From NCBI GenBank assembly GCA_017893485.1, contig CM030368.1:172693004-172757003 (forward strand): a DNA stretch of 64,000 bases, read 5' to 3'. Source of the stretch: Hemerocallis citrina. Taxonomy: Eukaryota > Streptophyta > Magnoliopsida > Asparagales > Asphodelaceae. The notes beneath the pieces are model-generated. The model was given only the letters and a program-made list of their open reading frames with translations, did no database searches and was not told the DNA's origin. The position numbers were made by a program, and so were the translations under genes. Positions 22,390 to 35,315 of this stretch are shown piece after piece (position 1 is the first letter of the stretch; the number at the start of each line of letters is the position of its first letter).

Positions 22390-23460
22390 ATGGCAGATCA
22401 GATCACAAAGATCAAGCAGTTCGAAGGTAAGATCAACTTTGATCTCTTGAAGGAGGACATGCATGAAGCATCGGTTTAACAGGACTTGGATATAGTCCTA
22501 GAAGGAGATAAAGGGAGACCAATTGGCACAAAGCATGAGAAGTGTGAGGAGATTTATTCAGATACATTGGGTTTAATCCGTATGTCTTCGACGAGCGATT
22601 TCAAGTGTAGAAGAAGCGCGACGAGTGTTTAGGCAAGATTTAGAACTAACTACTCGTGGTCATTACTATGATGCAAAATTTTTAAGAAATGATTCCAGAC
22701 GAATACATTAGACCTATTGTTATTCCCGCTTGTAAACTTTTTTTGAAGTATTTTAATCCTCCTCATATATTGGTGAGCAAACTTTCTGAAGATCGGAGTT
22801 GGACCATTAGACTATTATAGTTACCTCATGTTATTTGTTTATTTTATTGCTTTTATCATACTTTGTATTCCGGGCTTGTGTGTTCCGAAGTTTACTTTTT
22901 TCCAGATGTTGGATATTATTTGGTGAATTTATTTCATGATTACTTTTGGAGTTCATTCTTTATTTATGCGGTTATTCTTTCTTGCGTGGTTGTATTCTCT
23001 TGTATATTGTTGATGTTCGTTCTCACATAACTCGTAATTACAGGGTCGGATGCACTGAAAAGAAAAGTTTTGAGATTTCTCAATGAAGGAAAATACCGCT
23101 CTTCTAGATCATATAGTGGAGTTCAATATGGAGTTATATGAACTGTGGGCATTCAACGCAGATGATCTAAAAGTTTCCAACTCGATATATTCACCACCAA
23201 ATCCATCCAACATGATAATCGTACTAGACGAGAAATCTACCAAGGAGAAGTTTTTCATAGCAGGTATGATCAAGGGGTTGGAGGCGGATGCACTTAGGAA
23301 TGAGAGTTAGAAATTGACGTCAACTTCTGTGAGTTGCTTGGAGGTGAATTGTACTTCAAATGGAAGGAAAAGTATATGTAGGGGTAAGGTCGGTGGCCAC
23401 CAGTACAAAGGGATTGAGCATTATATAAGAGAGTGTTGCAAGCGGTTGAGTCAAAGAGGC
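22390..23460 (+). pseudogene. Degenerate copia gag
   Basis: The gag opens with ATG at 22390 (MADQITKIKQFEGKINFDLL), matching the start of copia gag proteins, and is soon interrupted by stops. A later stretch at 23083 (MKENTALLDHIVEFNMELYE) matches the middle of the UBN2-type gag domain. A zinc-knuckle-like CCKRL region near 23440 lacks the complete CX2CX4HX4C set. Roughly 22700-23040 does not look like gag and may be extra inserted DNA. Confidence 0.7.
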
Positions 23461-24298
23461 GCCAAATCCAGTTTCACTGAATCAGGTGATAGTTTAAACA
23501 GTGCTTTTGTTTTAAGTTCTTTATACATGGATTCTGGTTGTTCTTCTGATTCGGTTAGTTCTTCTCATATATGTTACAAGAGGGAGATGCTTTCTACTTA
23601 CAAGTTTGCATCATGTCTGTGTGAGAACGACGATTGATAATATTTATGAAGTAACGGTTTCTACTTACAAGTTTACATTATATCGTTGTGTGAGAATGAA
23701 GGTTGATAAGATTTGTGAAGTAAGGGGTGAGAAAACTGATGAGTCGAAGAAAACAGACCGAAGGGGACACACACTAGAGGAGGGCATGCATATTTTTTTG
23801 ATGAAACAAAGCATTCTATCCATGAGAACTCTAGAAGCACAGGACTGCAAGTACACAGATCCCAGTGGGGTTCGATCAGTTTGAGAAAGTTGTCATGAGG
23901 TGATGAAAGGAAAGAGGGTAGTTGAGTACAACTTCTATAAGCTTTGTAGGAATGGGAAAGCATGCGCATGTATTTCGAAACCCTATGTTCCTAAAGCACT
24001 ATCTAGTATGTCATCACTAGAATCATCCGAGCAAGACTGCGACGTTCGAATATTGTCGGAAGGTGGAGAAAGTCTTGAGGTAGGTGTAGTTCGTGTGAAG
24101 GGTGACACCTCCATGATTATATCTACTGAGGTGTGCCCTTGAGGGGGGGTATGTAGCCAAAGAAAAGTAGGTGGAGATAGATTCAACTAGTAGAGGAAGA
24201 CATCGAAACGAGTTGTTTGCAAGAAAAGAAGAAAAAGAGTATAGAATGTTTTAAATCACACAGTGTGGATTCATGAGTATGCAATCCAAGGTGGAGAT

Positions 24299-24997
24299 TG
24301 TTGGGTTTATGTCTTGCTTTGAATACGAAGATGATGAGACGATGAGACGATGGAGGGATCGAGGCGATTGGAGACGGAGTGGGAGCAAGAAGGAAACAGT
24401 CAGCAACAGCAGTAGTAGCAGGTTGCGGTTGACCGACCTTGGGGTGCGGTCGATCGTCCCCTGTACAGTGTCTTCCCACAAGGAGGACAGTCGACTGGTC
24501 TTGTTGGATGGTCGACCGTTCGCGGCGCTGATGAGTTTTGGGCTCGGATCTAGCTGATTAGTGAGAAGCCCTACTTGCTCTTCAAGTTTGATCGCGTGGC
24601 TCTTATCGTAGGGTTATCTCTTCAATAACATCTAACGGATATTGTTTCAAGATATCAAACTAGGATTTCTCTAGATCACTATATATTATTTTTTTGGTCT
24701 CTATTGAAAGCCAAGAGAAAGATAGAGTATTTCATTGAAAGAGAGATTGAGTGATTCTCTAATTTTAAACAAATAGTACTTGCTGGTGAGGCTTAAGAGA
24801 GGGTCGTGGTAAGAATGTAACATTCTTATATCTTCTCTAGTTGAATAACATCTTGGGTTTCTTCTCCTCTGGATTAAGGCAAAAGCCTCAACCGGAACAA
24901 ATTTATGTGCTTTGGTGTGTTTGGTGTGATCTTTATGTGCTTGATGTTTTATATTGATTGCATCGTATAACCAACAAGATTTTTGGTTTTCCTAATA
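24299..24997 (+). repeat. 3' LTR of the gag-only element
   Basis: About 699 bp, starting TGTTGGGTTTATG and ending TTTTCCTAATA; scattered substitutions and small indels relative to the 5' LTR. Confidence 0.85.
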
Positions 24998-25303
24998 AAG
25001 TCTGCTGCTAGTATGGTCTTTCACATATTTTTATTTTTTACATTTGTATTTCTGTATCCAGTTTGTATCACTTTATAATAATCAGCACGTGCTCCTAGTA
25101 TGGGACTGCGCTAGTTTGTTAGAGGAGGGGGGGCACTTTCTAACATACTCCAGATTCTTTTTCCACACTTGTGGTAGGTTCGTTTTGGCGAGGAATTCCA
25201 TATTCCTCTGCCTATTCTAGTCCCAATTCTAAACTAGAACTCATTTGTGAAACCTTCCTTTTTCCCATTTTGTTGTAATTTCTTGTCCAAAATTGCAGAG
25301 CTA
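24998..25303 (+). other. Possible LTR/leader of the interrupted gypsy element
   Basis: This lies directly upstream of the gypsy gag ATG and so is probably its leader or LTR end, but no second LTR is available in the window to define it. Confidence 0.35.
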
Positions 25304-25325
25304 ATGTCGAATAAGAAGAGCACTG

Positions 25326-25596
25326 TGTTAGGTTAAAATGAGTAATTAGGGTTAGGGTTTATATCTCATAACCGCTTAAGATATTATACCCTGCTTATCA
25401 GTATTGGAATATCACAGAGCACTACCTCTAGACCAGCTTTTATATTAGATGAACTGGGTTTAGGGTACTGGACTTTATGCCCACTCATCCCGGTCCAACA
25501 ATTAAACAGATAACACGTGCAAAGTACGTGTTGCCCCATAGAACATTATACACAATAATATTCTATTATATTGAGAATATACCTATATATCTAACA
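25326..25596 (-). repeat. 3' LTR of copia B
   Basis: Read on the minus strand it begins TGTTAGATATATAGG and ends CCTAACA. Confidence 0.92.
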
Positions 25597-26799
25597 ATCT
25601 CCTCCTATATTCTCAATATATTAGGCAATGCCCCGTTAAATCATTGGCTCACAAAAATAATATAGTTCACAGACTAAATCAATTATAACCCGAATAGTTC
25701 AAATGAGACTAAACCAAAATAATCAAATAGTTCAGAAACCATATCAAAACAGAATAGTTTACAATTACTAAACCAACTAAAGAAACTTGTCATAATTTCA
25801 AAATCAACCGAAGCAAATAAACTCCAAGAACAAAATATGAGTTTTAAGCTCAAGAACACAAGAATCTTAAACTCAACAGAAGTTTTATCAAGCAAGTGAC
25901 AAATTTATTCTTTAGATAAATAAATCAAAACTATATCCTTACAAACTGCTTTATGTTTACTCCTCCATTTTGAGCAAATCATTATTCTGAAATCTATGTT
26001 GACAGATTCAACTTCTCCTACTTTGTTAGCTTATTGAAAACAAGAATATCAAGAGTAACATCTCTAAGAATTCTAGCAAATTTCATAAAGTATCTAGTTC
26101 TACTAAAGAACTTAGTACAATTCAACGATAGCTTAGCAAAATATAACGCAAACATCACAATCAAGTTTCTTTAACAAAATAAAGAACAAGAATTATACTA
26201 TGTTTCATATTGGAATGATAGAACAGTCAAATCAATTATGGTTAATTCTGAATCATCAAAATTGGAATGAAACATGAATCCATAAAAGAGTTATATCATC
26301 AAAATTGAAATGATATAACAACCATTCTAAATATTGGAAACACATCGACAAGTTTTCATGCTTTCTTTTGGAATAATGAGATGATTCTAAGTAAATTATG
26401 AAAATATATAGCATCATCAAAATTGGAATGAAGTTATATATTAACAGAATTTACATAGAACTTTTCAAATTATCTAAAGCATGCCAACTGTCTAAAATTG
26501 ATGCTTCAGTTTGAACTTCTCTATGGCTCCAATTGGTATCTAAATCTCAAAACAACTTGGATGTTAAAGCTTTTGACTCAATAGCTTTTAACTCCATTTT
26601 CCCCACAGTTTTGATAATTAGATCATTTTCAAGTCTCTTAGCAAGAGCATTAGCCATACTTGTCGCAATTGCACTTTATCTATGAGAAAGTTCAACTAGG
26701 CTACTTTCTGCCTTAATATACTCCTCTTACTATTATAGAGTGAGTTATGAGCTACAGTGCATTATAGCTTGATAGTCGCATAACAAAATTAGAGAATTT

Positions 26800-27230
26800 A
26801 CTTTAAACTTCTCAATGGATGATTAGCAATAAGTCATTCAATCCACTCAGCCTCTTCCCCTGCAGAGGATAGTACATAGAGGTCTGATTTCTTGGATGAG
26901 AATGCAATGCTTGTTTGCCTTTTAATCTCCATAATTTTTTTCTGCTCCTCCTAGTGTCGACTTTCACTAAACTTTGAGTAGCACAAAGTAAACTCTTGAG
27001 TACCACTCAGGTATCTCATTAACCTCTTAAGGACACTCAAATACGTATGGGATTATTAGTGAATCTGTTGATCATACCTACCTCAAAGGCTATGTCTATT
27101 CTAGTGCAGATATTTGTATACACGAGACTTTCATTTCTTTTAGAATGATCTACCTGTCTCATAGTTGCACCATCATAAGGTGTCAACCTTTTATCATAAT
27201 CATAAGGTGTTTCAAAACACACTTTCAATC
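26800..27230 (-). pseudogene. Copia B RT/RNase H remnant
   Basis: Minus-strand fragments CFETPYDYDKRLTPYDGATM, VYTNICTRIDIAFEVGM and CATQSLVKVDTRRSRKK-like sequence correspond to the end of copia RT and RNase H, with frameshifts. Confidence 0.75.
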
Positions 27231-30200
27231 ACTATATCCCCACTTTTGAAACACATTATTGATTTATCGAGTTTGACTAAGGGTTATCCCATGCCAACCA
27301 AAACTCACCCTTATACATAATATGTTGTCCACAACACTTAGGTGTTTCATGCTAAATTTATTTGGATAGAACAATTTCAACTCCATTTATAATAGAGATG
27401 TCACTTCCAATCAACAAGTATGTCAATAAAACCAAGTAAATAATAGCCATTATATTTGACACACCACAAAGTTAAAGATACTGATCTAAATTATTTGATT
27501 CATATACTAGGCTCTTGAGAAATTTGTCAAATTATTTATATGTTAACTATATTACATGTTTTAAAACATACTATAATTTTACTAAATTGTACATCTTCTT
27601 CACTAAACATATTAGTACAAAGCTCTTAGTACAAAACTATTCAGTACAAAACTTTTCAATATAAATTGTTCAGTACAGAACTTTTCAGTACAAAACTGTT
27701 TAAAATCTTTTATGAATAACAAAATTTTCAAAGGATGTAAGGGCAAGAAGAATCTTTATTGTAGCAATATGACAAATATGTGAGTAGACAACAAATCAGT
27801 CTATCCCATTTACCTCAGTCAATTCTTAGCTACTAGACGTGCATTAAAATTGCTACTGAACAATCAAAATTAAGTTTCTTCTATAAAATCCCACTTACTA
27901 TAGTTTTAGCCCATTTCGGCAGATCAACTAATTTAAAGTATTATTGTATGACACAAAATCATCTCATTGTCTACTAAAGACTCTTCTTAGCTCATTTGTC
28001 ATTCAAGTTTAAGTGTCAGTAGGACTGGTTCTTGATTCAAACTGTGAATCATTGACCGTGATAGTAGGACTGATAATTTCATAGATTTGTCTTTGATGAA
28101 CACATCGTCAAAGAACTTTGCAAGTCCAGATTCTACTAACCCAAATTAGATAGATCCAAAACTGTCCATAGAACCACATTCTGCACTTTCTAAGTATACA
28201 CATATATTTGTTATAGGTCCTACTTTAGGCTTTCTGGGATCATGTACTTTAACAAATGTATTATACCACATTTTCCACTTTGACAAAATTATTTGTGTTT
28301 TTATACCGTTAATCTACAAGGTGTAAGTAACTTAGAGTGTGGTAACAAATTAGAAATATGATTGATAATGTAGCATCACTCATAATTACTCAAAGTCAAA
28401 CTAATAGTCAATAACATAGAATTCAACATTTCACTGAGTGTTTGATTCTAACTTTATCAATACTGTTTGACAATGGTAAATATAGTGCATTAGAGATTAT
28501 GCCAAATGCAAATAACTCTAAATTTATTAAACATATTCACCACCTCTATCAACACTGAACCCTTGATTTTTAGCATTTAACTAGATTTTAATTCATCGAA
28601 ATAGCGAGTGCTACATCCTCCATATATGTATGACAAACATTCAATAATCATCTACATAGGTGATTAAATACTTCTGACCAATTATCGTCTCATCTAATCA
28701 CAAAGCTACTGAGATCACAAATATCAGAATGTATTGACTCAAGAAGTTGTGTGCTCCTAGAGACCATACTAAATGATTTTCTAGTGATCATAATCTGAGC
28801 ACAACTTTCATATTGGTCATATTTAATGGAGTGTCATTTAGCAGAGTTATGAGTTTTAACAAGAACAAACAATTTAATATATAGTTCTCAAATCCTTGCC
28901 AATTTGCTATGTTCAGGAACAATACACAATTAGAACTATTATTATTAATTGTCTAATTTTTTAAACTCAACTTATACATGCGATTGAAAATATATGCACA
29001 TTATAAGAGTTAAAACAAAATTACTCTATCACATTTTACAAATTTGTTTGCTTTTCCTAATGATTCTAACAATGTCCACTTGCTCAAACACAATGAGCTA
29101 TATTTTCCTTTATTCGTTCATCATCATCTTCGAAATGCTAAATGAGATAATGACCAGTATTTTATAATTTAATTTTGCACACATAGTACAACGAACGAGA
29201 AAGAACAAAACACAACTAATGGAGTCATATTCTACATTACAGGATGCTCTTATCTAAGTTACGGACATTTGTTACAGATCTTATGCATCATTTATTTATT
29301 TTTAATTAGAGAAGCAAATATATAATCTCACACAAACTGCAGACAATGGATTTGTCAAAATATCTATACATATAGTATGATAAAGCACTTAACAATCCTA
29401 AACATGCTAGTTTCAAGGTGAGAATAATTATGATCTAAAACTCCCAATCATGTGATCAAACGCACAAAACGTTGACACATTCATCACATGAAAGTACTAA
29501 AAAAGATTAGAGTAGATCATACCGACACTTCAAGTTAGAAGTAGTTTCCAAATTCGATGGAGAAGCCTACGTAGTGCAACTTATTCAACTGTGATGCATA
29601 TCCATCATCTCCAACACACCCAATTTGTAAGTAACTTTGAAGTTCCTACATCATAAAATTGTTAAAATTAGCCAATTAAACAAATTATTAGCACTTTTCA
29701 TTCTAACAATAATTTAATTAGAAATACAAATTTACAGTCAAAATCTATAATTTAACTTATCCAAATGGATATTTGATCCTTAGCGCAAAGCTAACAATTA
29801 TTCAAACTTGTGTTTAATTAAACAATGGTTAACATGGTTTTGTACTTTAGCACATAGCAACAACAATTAATTAAAATATATATGCAGGTAAAGAACTTTT
29901 CTTTAATTTTAGATCTGATCCGGTCCAAACATATTTGGATCTAGTCCAAACATTATCCCCATTGCTCGCACTATCTCCAGCAATTACACCCACATCTCTT
30001 ATTGAGCTTTTCCCTTTCCAACAGTTAAATTCAGCACTTCTGAATCCCTCTCATTTAGGAACCTCGTACAGACAATTATGTTTATCCATCGCAAAAGAAT
30101 AAACAATAAATTCCAGACAATAGAAGGTTCTTTCGGAATAATTACTACTTAAGTAATTTGGTAAAGAGATGCGTTTTCTGTAAAACTACTTATTTAATAA

Positions 30201-30839
30201 TGAAACAGAAAAGAGAAAATAATTTGAGTTTAGAGTGGACCAAATCTGAAGTATTAGATGCACACAGCAGCGAATCCCGTGGTCTTGCTCCAATCCCAGA
30301 ACAGAAAACAACTCTCCATAGAACCCAAGCACACAGCGATCTTCTTCTCAATCAGATCCAATCGATTGGAAGAAGACAACCAGATCTGATCCCGATCAGT
30401 GCCCGCCAACATCATTAGCACCCAATCAAGAGGAAGAAGACAATATCTAGATCTGATCACTGCCCCATGCACCAATAACAGCCAATCAAGAGGAGGAGGA
30501 CGACTGGTAGATGACGACCACGATCTGAGTTTGGCGATCGATCTAATTTGGGAACATGTCCGGTAGACGAATGCAATTTGGGAATACGGTCGATGCTAGG
30601 AGCCTCGCGGTCGAAGACGATGACCGGAAGACAGTGACCCCAGTCTGGATCTGGCAATTCGATCTGGTGCTATGACGACAGAGATGATGCCACGACAGTA
30701 GCGGTGGTGGCTCTGGTCGAGGACAGTGGCAGCCTTGTGTGGTGGTGTGCGGCGTCAAGCGATGGCGAACGATGGGGTGAGATTCCGACAAACTCTCCCT
30801 CTCAATCTTAGTATTTTTATTTGTTTAATATATTAAGAT

Positions 30840-31110
30840 TGTTAGATTAAGATAAGTAATCAGGGTTAGGGTTTATATCTCATAGCCGCTTAAGATATTA
30901 TACCCTGCTTATCAGTACTGGAATATCACAGAGCACTACCTCTAGACCAGCTTTTATATAAGATGAATTGGGTTTAGGGTGCTGGGCTTTATGCCCACTC
31001 AACCCGGTCTAACAATTAAACAGATAACATGTGTAAAGTACGTGTTGCCCCATAGAACATTATACACAATAATATTCTATTATATTGAGAATATACCTAT
31101 ATATCCAATA
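30840..31110 (-). repeat. 5' LTR of copia B
   Basis: On the minus strand it begins TATTGGATATATAGG, the same TA (not TG) terminus as the 5' LTR of copia A. Confidence 0.92.
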
Positions 31111-32091
31111 CACTGCAGTCGCATCTACTTTTGAGATGTTGGTATCAGAGCTAGATTCTCAGAAGTTGTCCGGTTTGGAAGGGATATTGGAGCGAATCGA
31201 AGTTACCATCGGCAGAATGAACTCTCTGCTCGAGGAGTTGGTTCACAAAACCCACATTCCGTGAGCTCTGATCCAGCATGAAGATCAAGTAAGCATCCCT
31301 CCATTGGATTCCCAAAGGCGACGCCCACCACCTCATCGATGGGGATACCGCAGCCCTTGCTGTGACTATGATCATGGTAATTAACCATTTCTTTCCAAAA
31401 GAATCTCCCTAGTTTTGATGGATTAGATGATATCATAGATCGGATATACCACATTGAACGCCACTTCCTGCGTGCAGAGAGAGTTGATGAGCGCAAGGTT
31501 GCATTTGGCATCTATTATCTTAAGGACGAAGGTTTGTTATGGTGGAGATGGTACAAGAAGCAGGAGGAATAAATTTCCTCATGAAATTACATGAAATAGA
31601 TTGAAGAGCGATATTTTTTTTTTTTTTTGAAATATGGACCTCATGAGTTTCATAATCCTATTGGTGCCTTGTTCAAATTGCGACAAACTAGTTCAATAGC
31701 TGAATTTCATGACATGTTAATTAAACTTAGCCACATTGTTGAGTCACTGCCGGAATCTGCACTGATTTGTTGTTACGTCTCTGGGTTGAAGGGGGAGATA
31801 CGACTAGAAGTTATGTTGAAGCACCCTAGATATAAAGAAGCGACAGTGAGGGAGACAATCCTATCATGCCAGAAGACAGGTTGATCGGTCAATCCTGCTG
31901 AGTAGAACCCTACAAACCGGCACTGAAAGAAGAGAGAAGGGACAGTATGTTCATTATGATGAGAAATATGTAAGGGGACACAGCCACAGGTGCTACGGGA
32001 AGAGTCTCATGGAAATAGGGGAGGAGTGGAGAGATAGGGATGCAGAATCTGAAGAGGAAGAGGAGAAGGAGAATCAAGAGAATGCTACAGG

Positions 32092-33194
32092 TGTTGGGAT
32101 TTTGTTCTTCCCTATTTCCAAGATCACAATAATCTAATATTTAATCTAATCTCAAATAAAATAAAAGAATAGAAATCAGTAAATATTACCTTCAAGCTTT
32201 GATTTTTTGTTTCTTTTTCTCCTTCAATTCTAACTCTAGTTCTTCCTCTCATTTACTTCATTATCCTGGTGGGAGGCACAAGAGAGACAGCTAGGTTTTA
32301 CACTTGCTCTCATATTTATAGAGGAGATGAAAGCCTAGGATTAGGAACTTTATGAAATCCTAGTTGGGATAAAATTACAATACTGTCCACTATGTATTTG
32401 TATTTTTCTCTCCAACTAAAATCTACATTATTATTAGACCCCTGTCACAATATAGTTCTACAAGACACCCCTCCTTTACCGATATTCACAAATGCACCAT
32501 TGGAATTCGTGATACCACCTCCATAGGTCAATTTGTAACTTAAACCTTGTTTTCACATTTAACCTTTTATACAATCTGACAATGACTCTAAAATTTAATT
32601 TTTTACAAAATAAAATTTTGTATATAATAAAATATATTTTTTTTGAAAAATATACCCATGGGATTTTATTGTCAGATTATAACCTTCGTTAAATGAACAA
32701 GGGAATATATTCTCTTTTAGAGATAGGATTCCGTATTACAAATACATGTTCTCATATTTCTAATAAGACACATCCAATGCATCGAGGTATTGGTCTAGAA
32801 GACCTCACTATTTGATTTATCAAAATGCGTGATATTAAAAAATGAGTTCACTATATGCTCAGGATTTAGAGGTCATGTTTATATTGCCTTTAACGATAAT
32901 ACTGTCTTGTGGTTATTTACAAGTGTAATCATTCTTTGTTCCATCAATTCGTACTAAACGAAGTAGCACAATAAGTTCGAGTCAAACCTCTCACTTGTTG
33001 TGCTACAGTCTGCCAAATAGAATGCCCAGTTCTATTATAGACGGTGAATATGTTCTTTGTGCATAGACATAATTACTATGCAGCATGGACCTTATTGATG
33101 CACAATATAAATATTTGTGAATAAACCAAAAATTGCTCTATTAATAAAATGACAAATAAATAAGTTTATTTCTGTCTAATCATATAACCCTACA
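32092..33194 (-). repeat. 3' LTR of copia C
   Basis: About 1103 bp. On the minus strand it begins TGTAGGGTTATATG and ends ATCCCAACA. A TATA-like CTATAAATATGAG lies near 32310-32323. The purine tract AAGTGGGAGT (33195-33205, minus strand) adjoins it. The part that can be compared with 63754-64000 is nearly identical. Confidence 0.88.
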
Positions 33195-33209
33195 ACTCCC
33201 ACTTGCACT

Positions 33210-33570
33210 CAGAGTTTAAAGATAAACTTTGAGGACATACTAACAATCACTCAAAAATAGCAATCTGATCCCTTTTGGTGACAATTCGGAACTGCTGTAT
33301 ACTAACACATAATCTTTTGTAGCATTGAGATACTTCAATATATGTTTAACAGCTAACCAATGTTCGAAGCCTAGATCTGATTGATACCTACTGACCATGC
33401 CAAATGCGTAACAGATGTCTGGTCGTGTACAAAGCATAGCATACATGAGACTTCCTGCTGCTGATGCAAAGGAACTGATCTCATTTTCTCCCTTTCCTCA
33501 GCTATTTTTGGACACTGTTCTTTGGAAAGAGGTATTCCCTATCTAAAAGGTAAAAGACCTTTCTTAGAAT
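33210..33570 (-). pseudogene. Copia C RNase H segment
   Basis: On the minus strand: IPLSKEQCP, MYAMLCTRPDICYAFGMVSR and KHILKYLNATKDYVLVYS, the standard copia RT/RNase H join. It is separated from the rest of pol by the solo LTR; reading across the insertion restores MQNSKKGLLPF. Confidence 0.85.
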
Positions 33571-35084
33571 TTTGCTGTAGCACCCCGATTTCCGATACCA
33601 GAAAACTGTGACACGAGCCAAGACCTTTTCTTCAATTAGTCACAATACACAGAAAAACAGGAGAATTTAAAACTTTTTATTCAATACACAAAGTGTTACA
33701 AGTCTGAATATTGTACAACTGTAATGCCTTACAATAGGGTTACAACATTACCTTTACATTTCTAAGTATTACAACCTTCAACATCTTACATCAGAGTATT
33801 TCTCAACAAATACATAATCAATACATATACTGCAGCGGAACTAAATATAACACTGACTCCTTGCTTTCCTTGCCTTGAGTCCTCCTGAATTTCGCCTTTG
33901 TACTTCGGCGATCTAGTACCTATGGAAGTGGGGACGTCAGTATTCACTGACGCTTAAAGGCTGATCATATAGCAGCGAATCTTCCAAACAATATACACAA
34001 TATAGCAATAGTGTTGGTGTAGTTTAAGTGTTTGTGAGTGCTATGACTAGACTCTAATGCGATATTGAAATAGAACTAGGACGCTTCCTATTCTAATATC
34101 AGCAAGTCTCCGAAAGCAATATGCAGCCCATACTACATGCGACTCCATCTCAAGCCGTTTCTCCATATATAGGGATTGAACCCGTGTTATGAACTTCTAA
34201 TTGTACTCAATCTGTTCCCGACACCTACACGTGGCTAATGAGGTTGCAGATGTGGTCATGTGCCACTGTTGCATTTTGCCAGTGGTGTCTATGTTCGCCA
34301 CTGCGACCCGGCCAACCGGACCTCTCTCAAAATAGACGAACCCAACGTATCGGGCGTCACAACAAAATCAAACTATAGGGTTTCGCAAGCGCAGGGTAGC
34401 ACGAAGCCTACCCTGTGGCACCCTCTGGGGTATCGCAAGCGCAGGACTGCACAATGCATCCTGTGGCACCCCCAGCCACTGTACCTCAGGAATTAACAGC
34501 GCGAGATACGCAACCCGTGTCCTCAACTTGTGAGACGGCACCGTACGTATCCCTTTGACAGGAAGGTACAACCCAGTACACCACCTATGATCTGCCTCAA
34601 GGGACGAGTTAGTGTAAGGGGCCCCCTACAACTGACCCCTCTCTCTCAGCAAAGGGTTTTAAGTAAAATGATCCTTGTAAGTCACTATCCTAGTGATGTC
34701 CCTGACTCGAACAATCCTAGGGATGACATTATTATCCACAACATGCTAGGCCTTAAATTAGGCTTCGCAAGACAACTCTACTAGGCTGCTCAACCTAGAC
34801 TTACCAGAATCCCTTAGGACCCGGTTCGTGGCTCATCGATCCAAGACTTTGGCCGTGCGAATACACACACATGCCGCTACCCTAGACTTGGATTCTGTCT
34901 ATACTCCGGTCCTCGATTAACCTACCCTGGTTAAGATTCGACGGTACACAAGGAGTGACTCCTCCACAGTTCCTTAGGGTAAGAAAACATGTCTTGATGG
35001 TCGATAGCCCTTAGGGTGGTAACCTCACCCTAGACGAGCACAACGAACTGTGTACTAGCTAACAAGCTATACACGAGTAACAAC

Positions 35085-35315
35085 CACATACGAGCCAATT
35101 AAGCTACGTATGAAACAATAACTACCTACGAGCCAGGCGGGCCTCGTAAGAGATAATCACGTACATACCAGCCAAATAAGCCGCGTATGAGACCAACAGC
35201 TACGCACGGGCCGGTCGGGCTGCGTACGAGACAACAATCTACATACGAGCCAACTAAGCTACGTATGAGACCCACAGCTACATACGGGCCAGTTGAGCCA
35301 CGTACGAGCATAACC
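35085..35315 (+). repeat. ~40-bp degenerate tandem array in the solo LTR
   Basis: About six units of the form TACGAGCCAANTAAGCTACG followed by TATGAGA-type words. Confidence 0.8.

Larger units (their letters stand above)
21640..24997 (+). mobile_element. Gag-only copia-type LTR retrotransposon (3.36 kb)
   Basis: Similar LTRs lie at 21640-22336 and 24299-24997. A primer-binding site TGGTATCAGAAC, matching the usual initiator-Met tRNA type, is at 22339-22350, and a purine-rich AAGGTGGAGAT precedes the 3' LTR. The internal region is only about 2 kb and contains gag remnants but no protease, integrase or RT. It is therefore non-autonomous or a deletion derivative. A clean TSD was not found (AGATC on the left, AAGTC on the right). 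Confidence 0.85.
25326..31110 (-). mobile_element. Ty1/copia retrotransposon, copia B (5785 bp)
   Basis: This is the same family as copia A in opposite orientation. The 5' LTR is 30840-31110 and the 3' LTR 25326-25596, each 271 bp. The TSD CACTG (25321-25325, 31111-31115) is perfect. The purine tract AGGAGGAGATT lies at 25597-25607 (minus strand). As in copia A, the bases after the 5' LTR (AATCTTAATATATTAA on the minus strand) are not an initiator-Met primer site. Internal pol is decayed in the same way. The leader (about 30450-30790) differs from that of copia A. It sits in the gypsy gag. Confidence 0.95.
25304..32091 (+). pseudogene. Ty3/gypsy gag, split by copia B and cut off by copia C
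   Basis: ATG at 25304 opens MSNKKSTAVASTFEMLVSEL when the copia B insertion (between 25325 and 31111) is skipped, giving an uninterrupted start of about 55 codons. Downstream come DERKVAFGIYYLKDEGLLWW (about 31486) and, from 31627, FGP-type gag motifs with LFKLRQTSSIAEFHDML and ICCYVSGLKGEIRLEV. These are hallmarks of the gypsy retrotransposon gag domain. Stops occur after HKTHIP and elsewhere. An acidic stretch (about 32040-32085) follows and is cut by the copia C LTR at 32092. The rest of the element would lie beyond the window. Confidence 0.85.

Noticed and set aside
31139..31150. Initiator-Met primer-binding-like string TGGTATCAGAGC right of copia B
   Set aside because: Once copia B is removed it lies within the open gypsy gag frame (ATG at 25304), some 50 bases after the start codon, where a primer site would not be. 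It reads as codons for LVSEL and is probably coincidence.
34260..34784. Open frames in the 4.8-kb solo LTR
   Set aside because: No similarity to gag or pol or any domain; located in non-coding LTR sequence.
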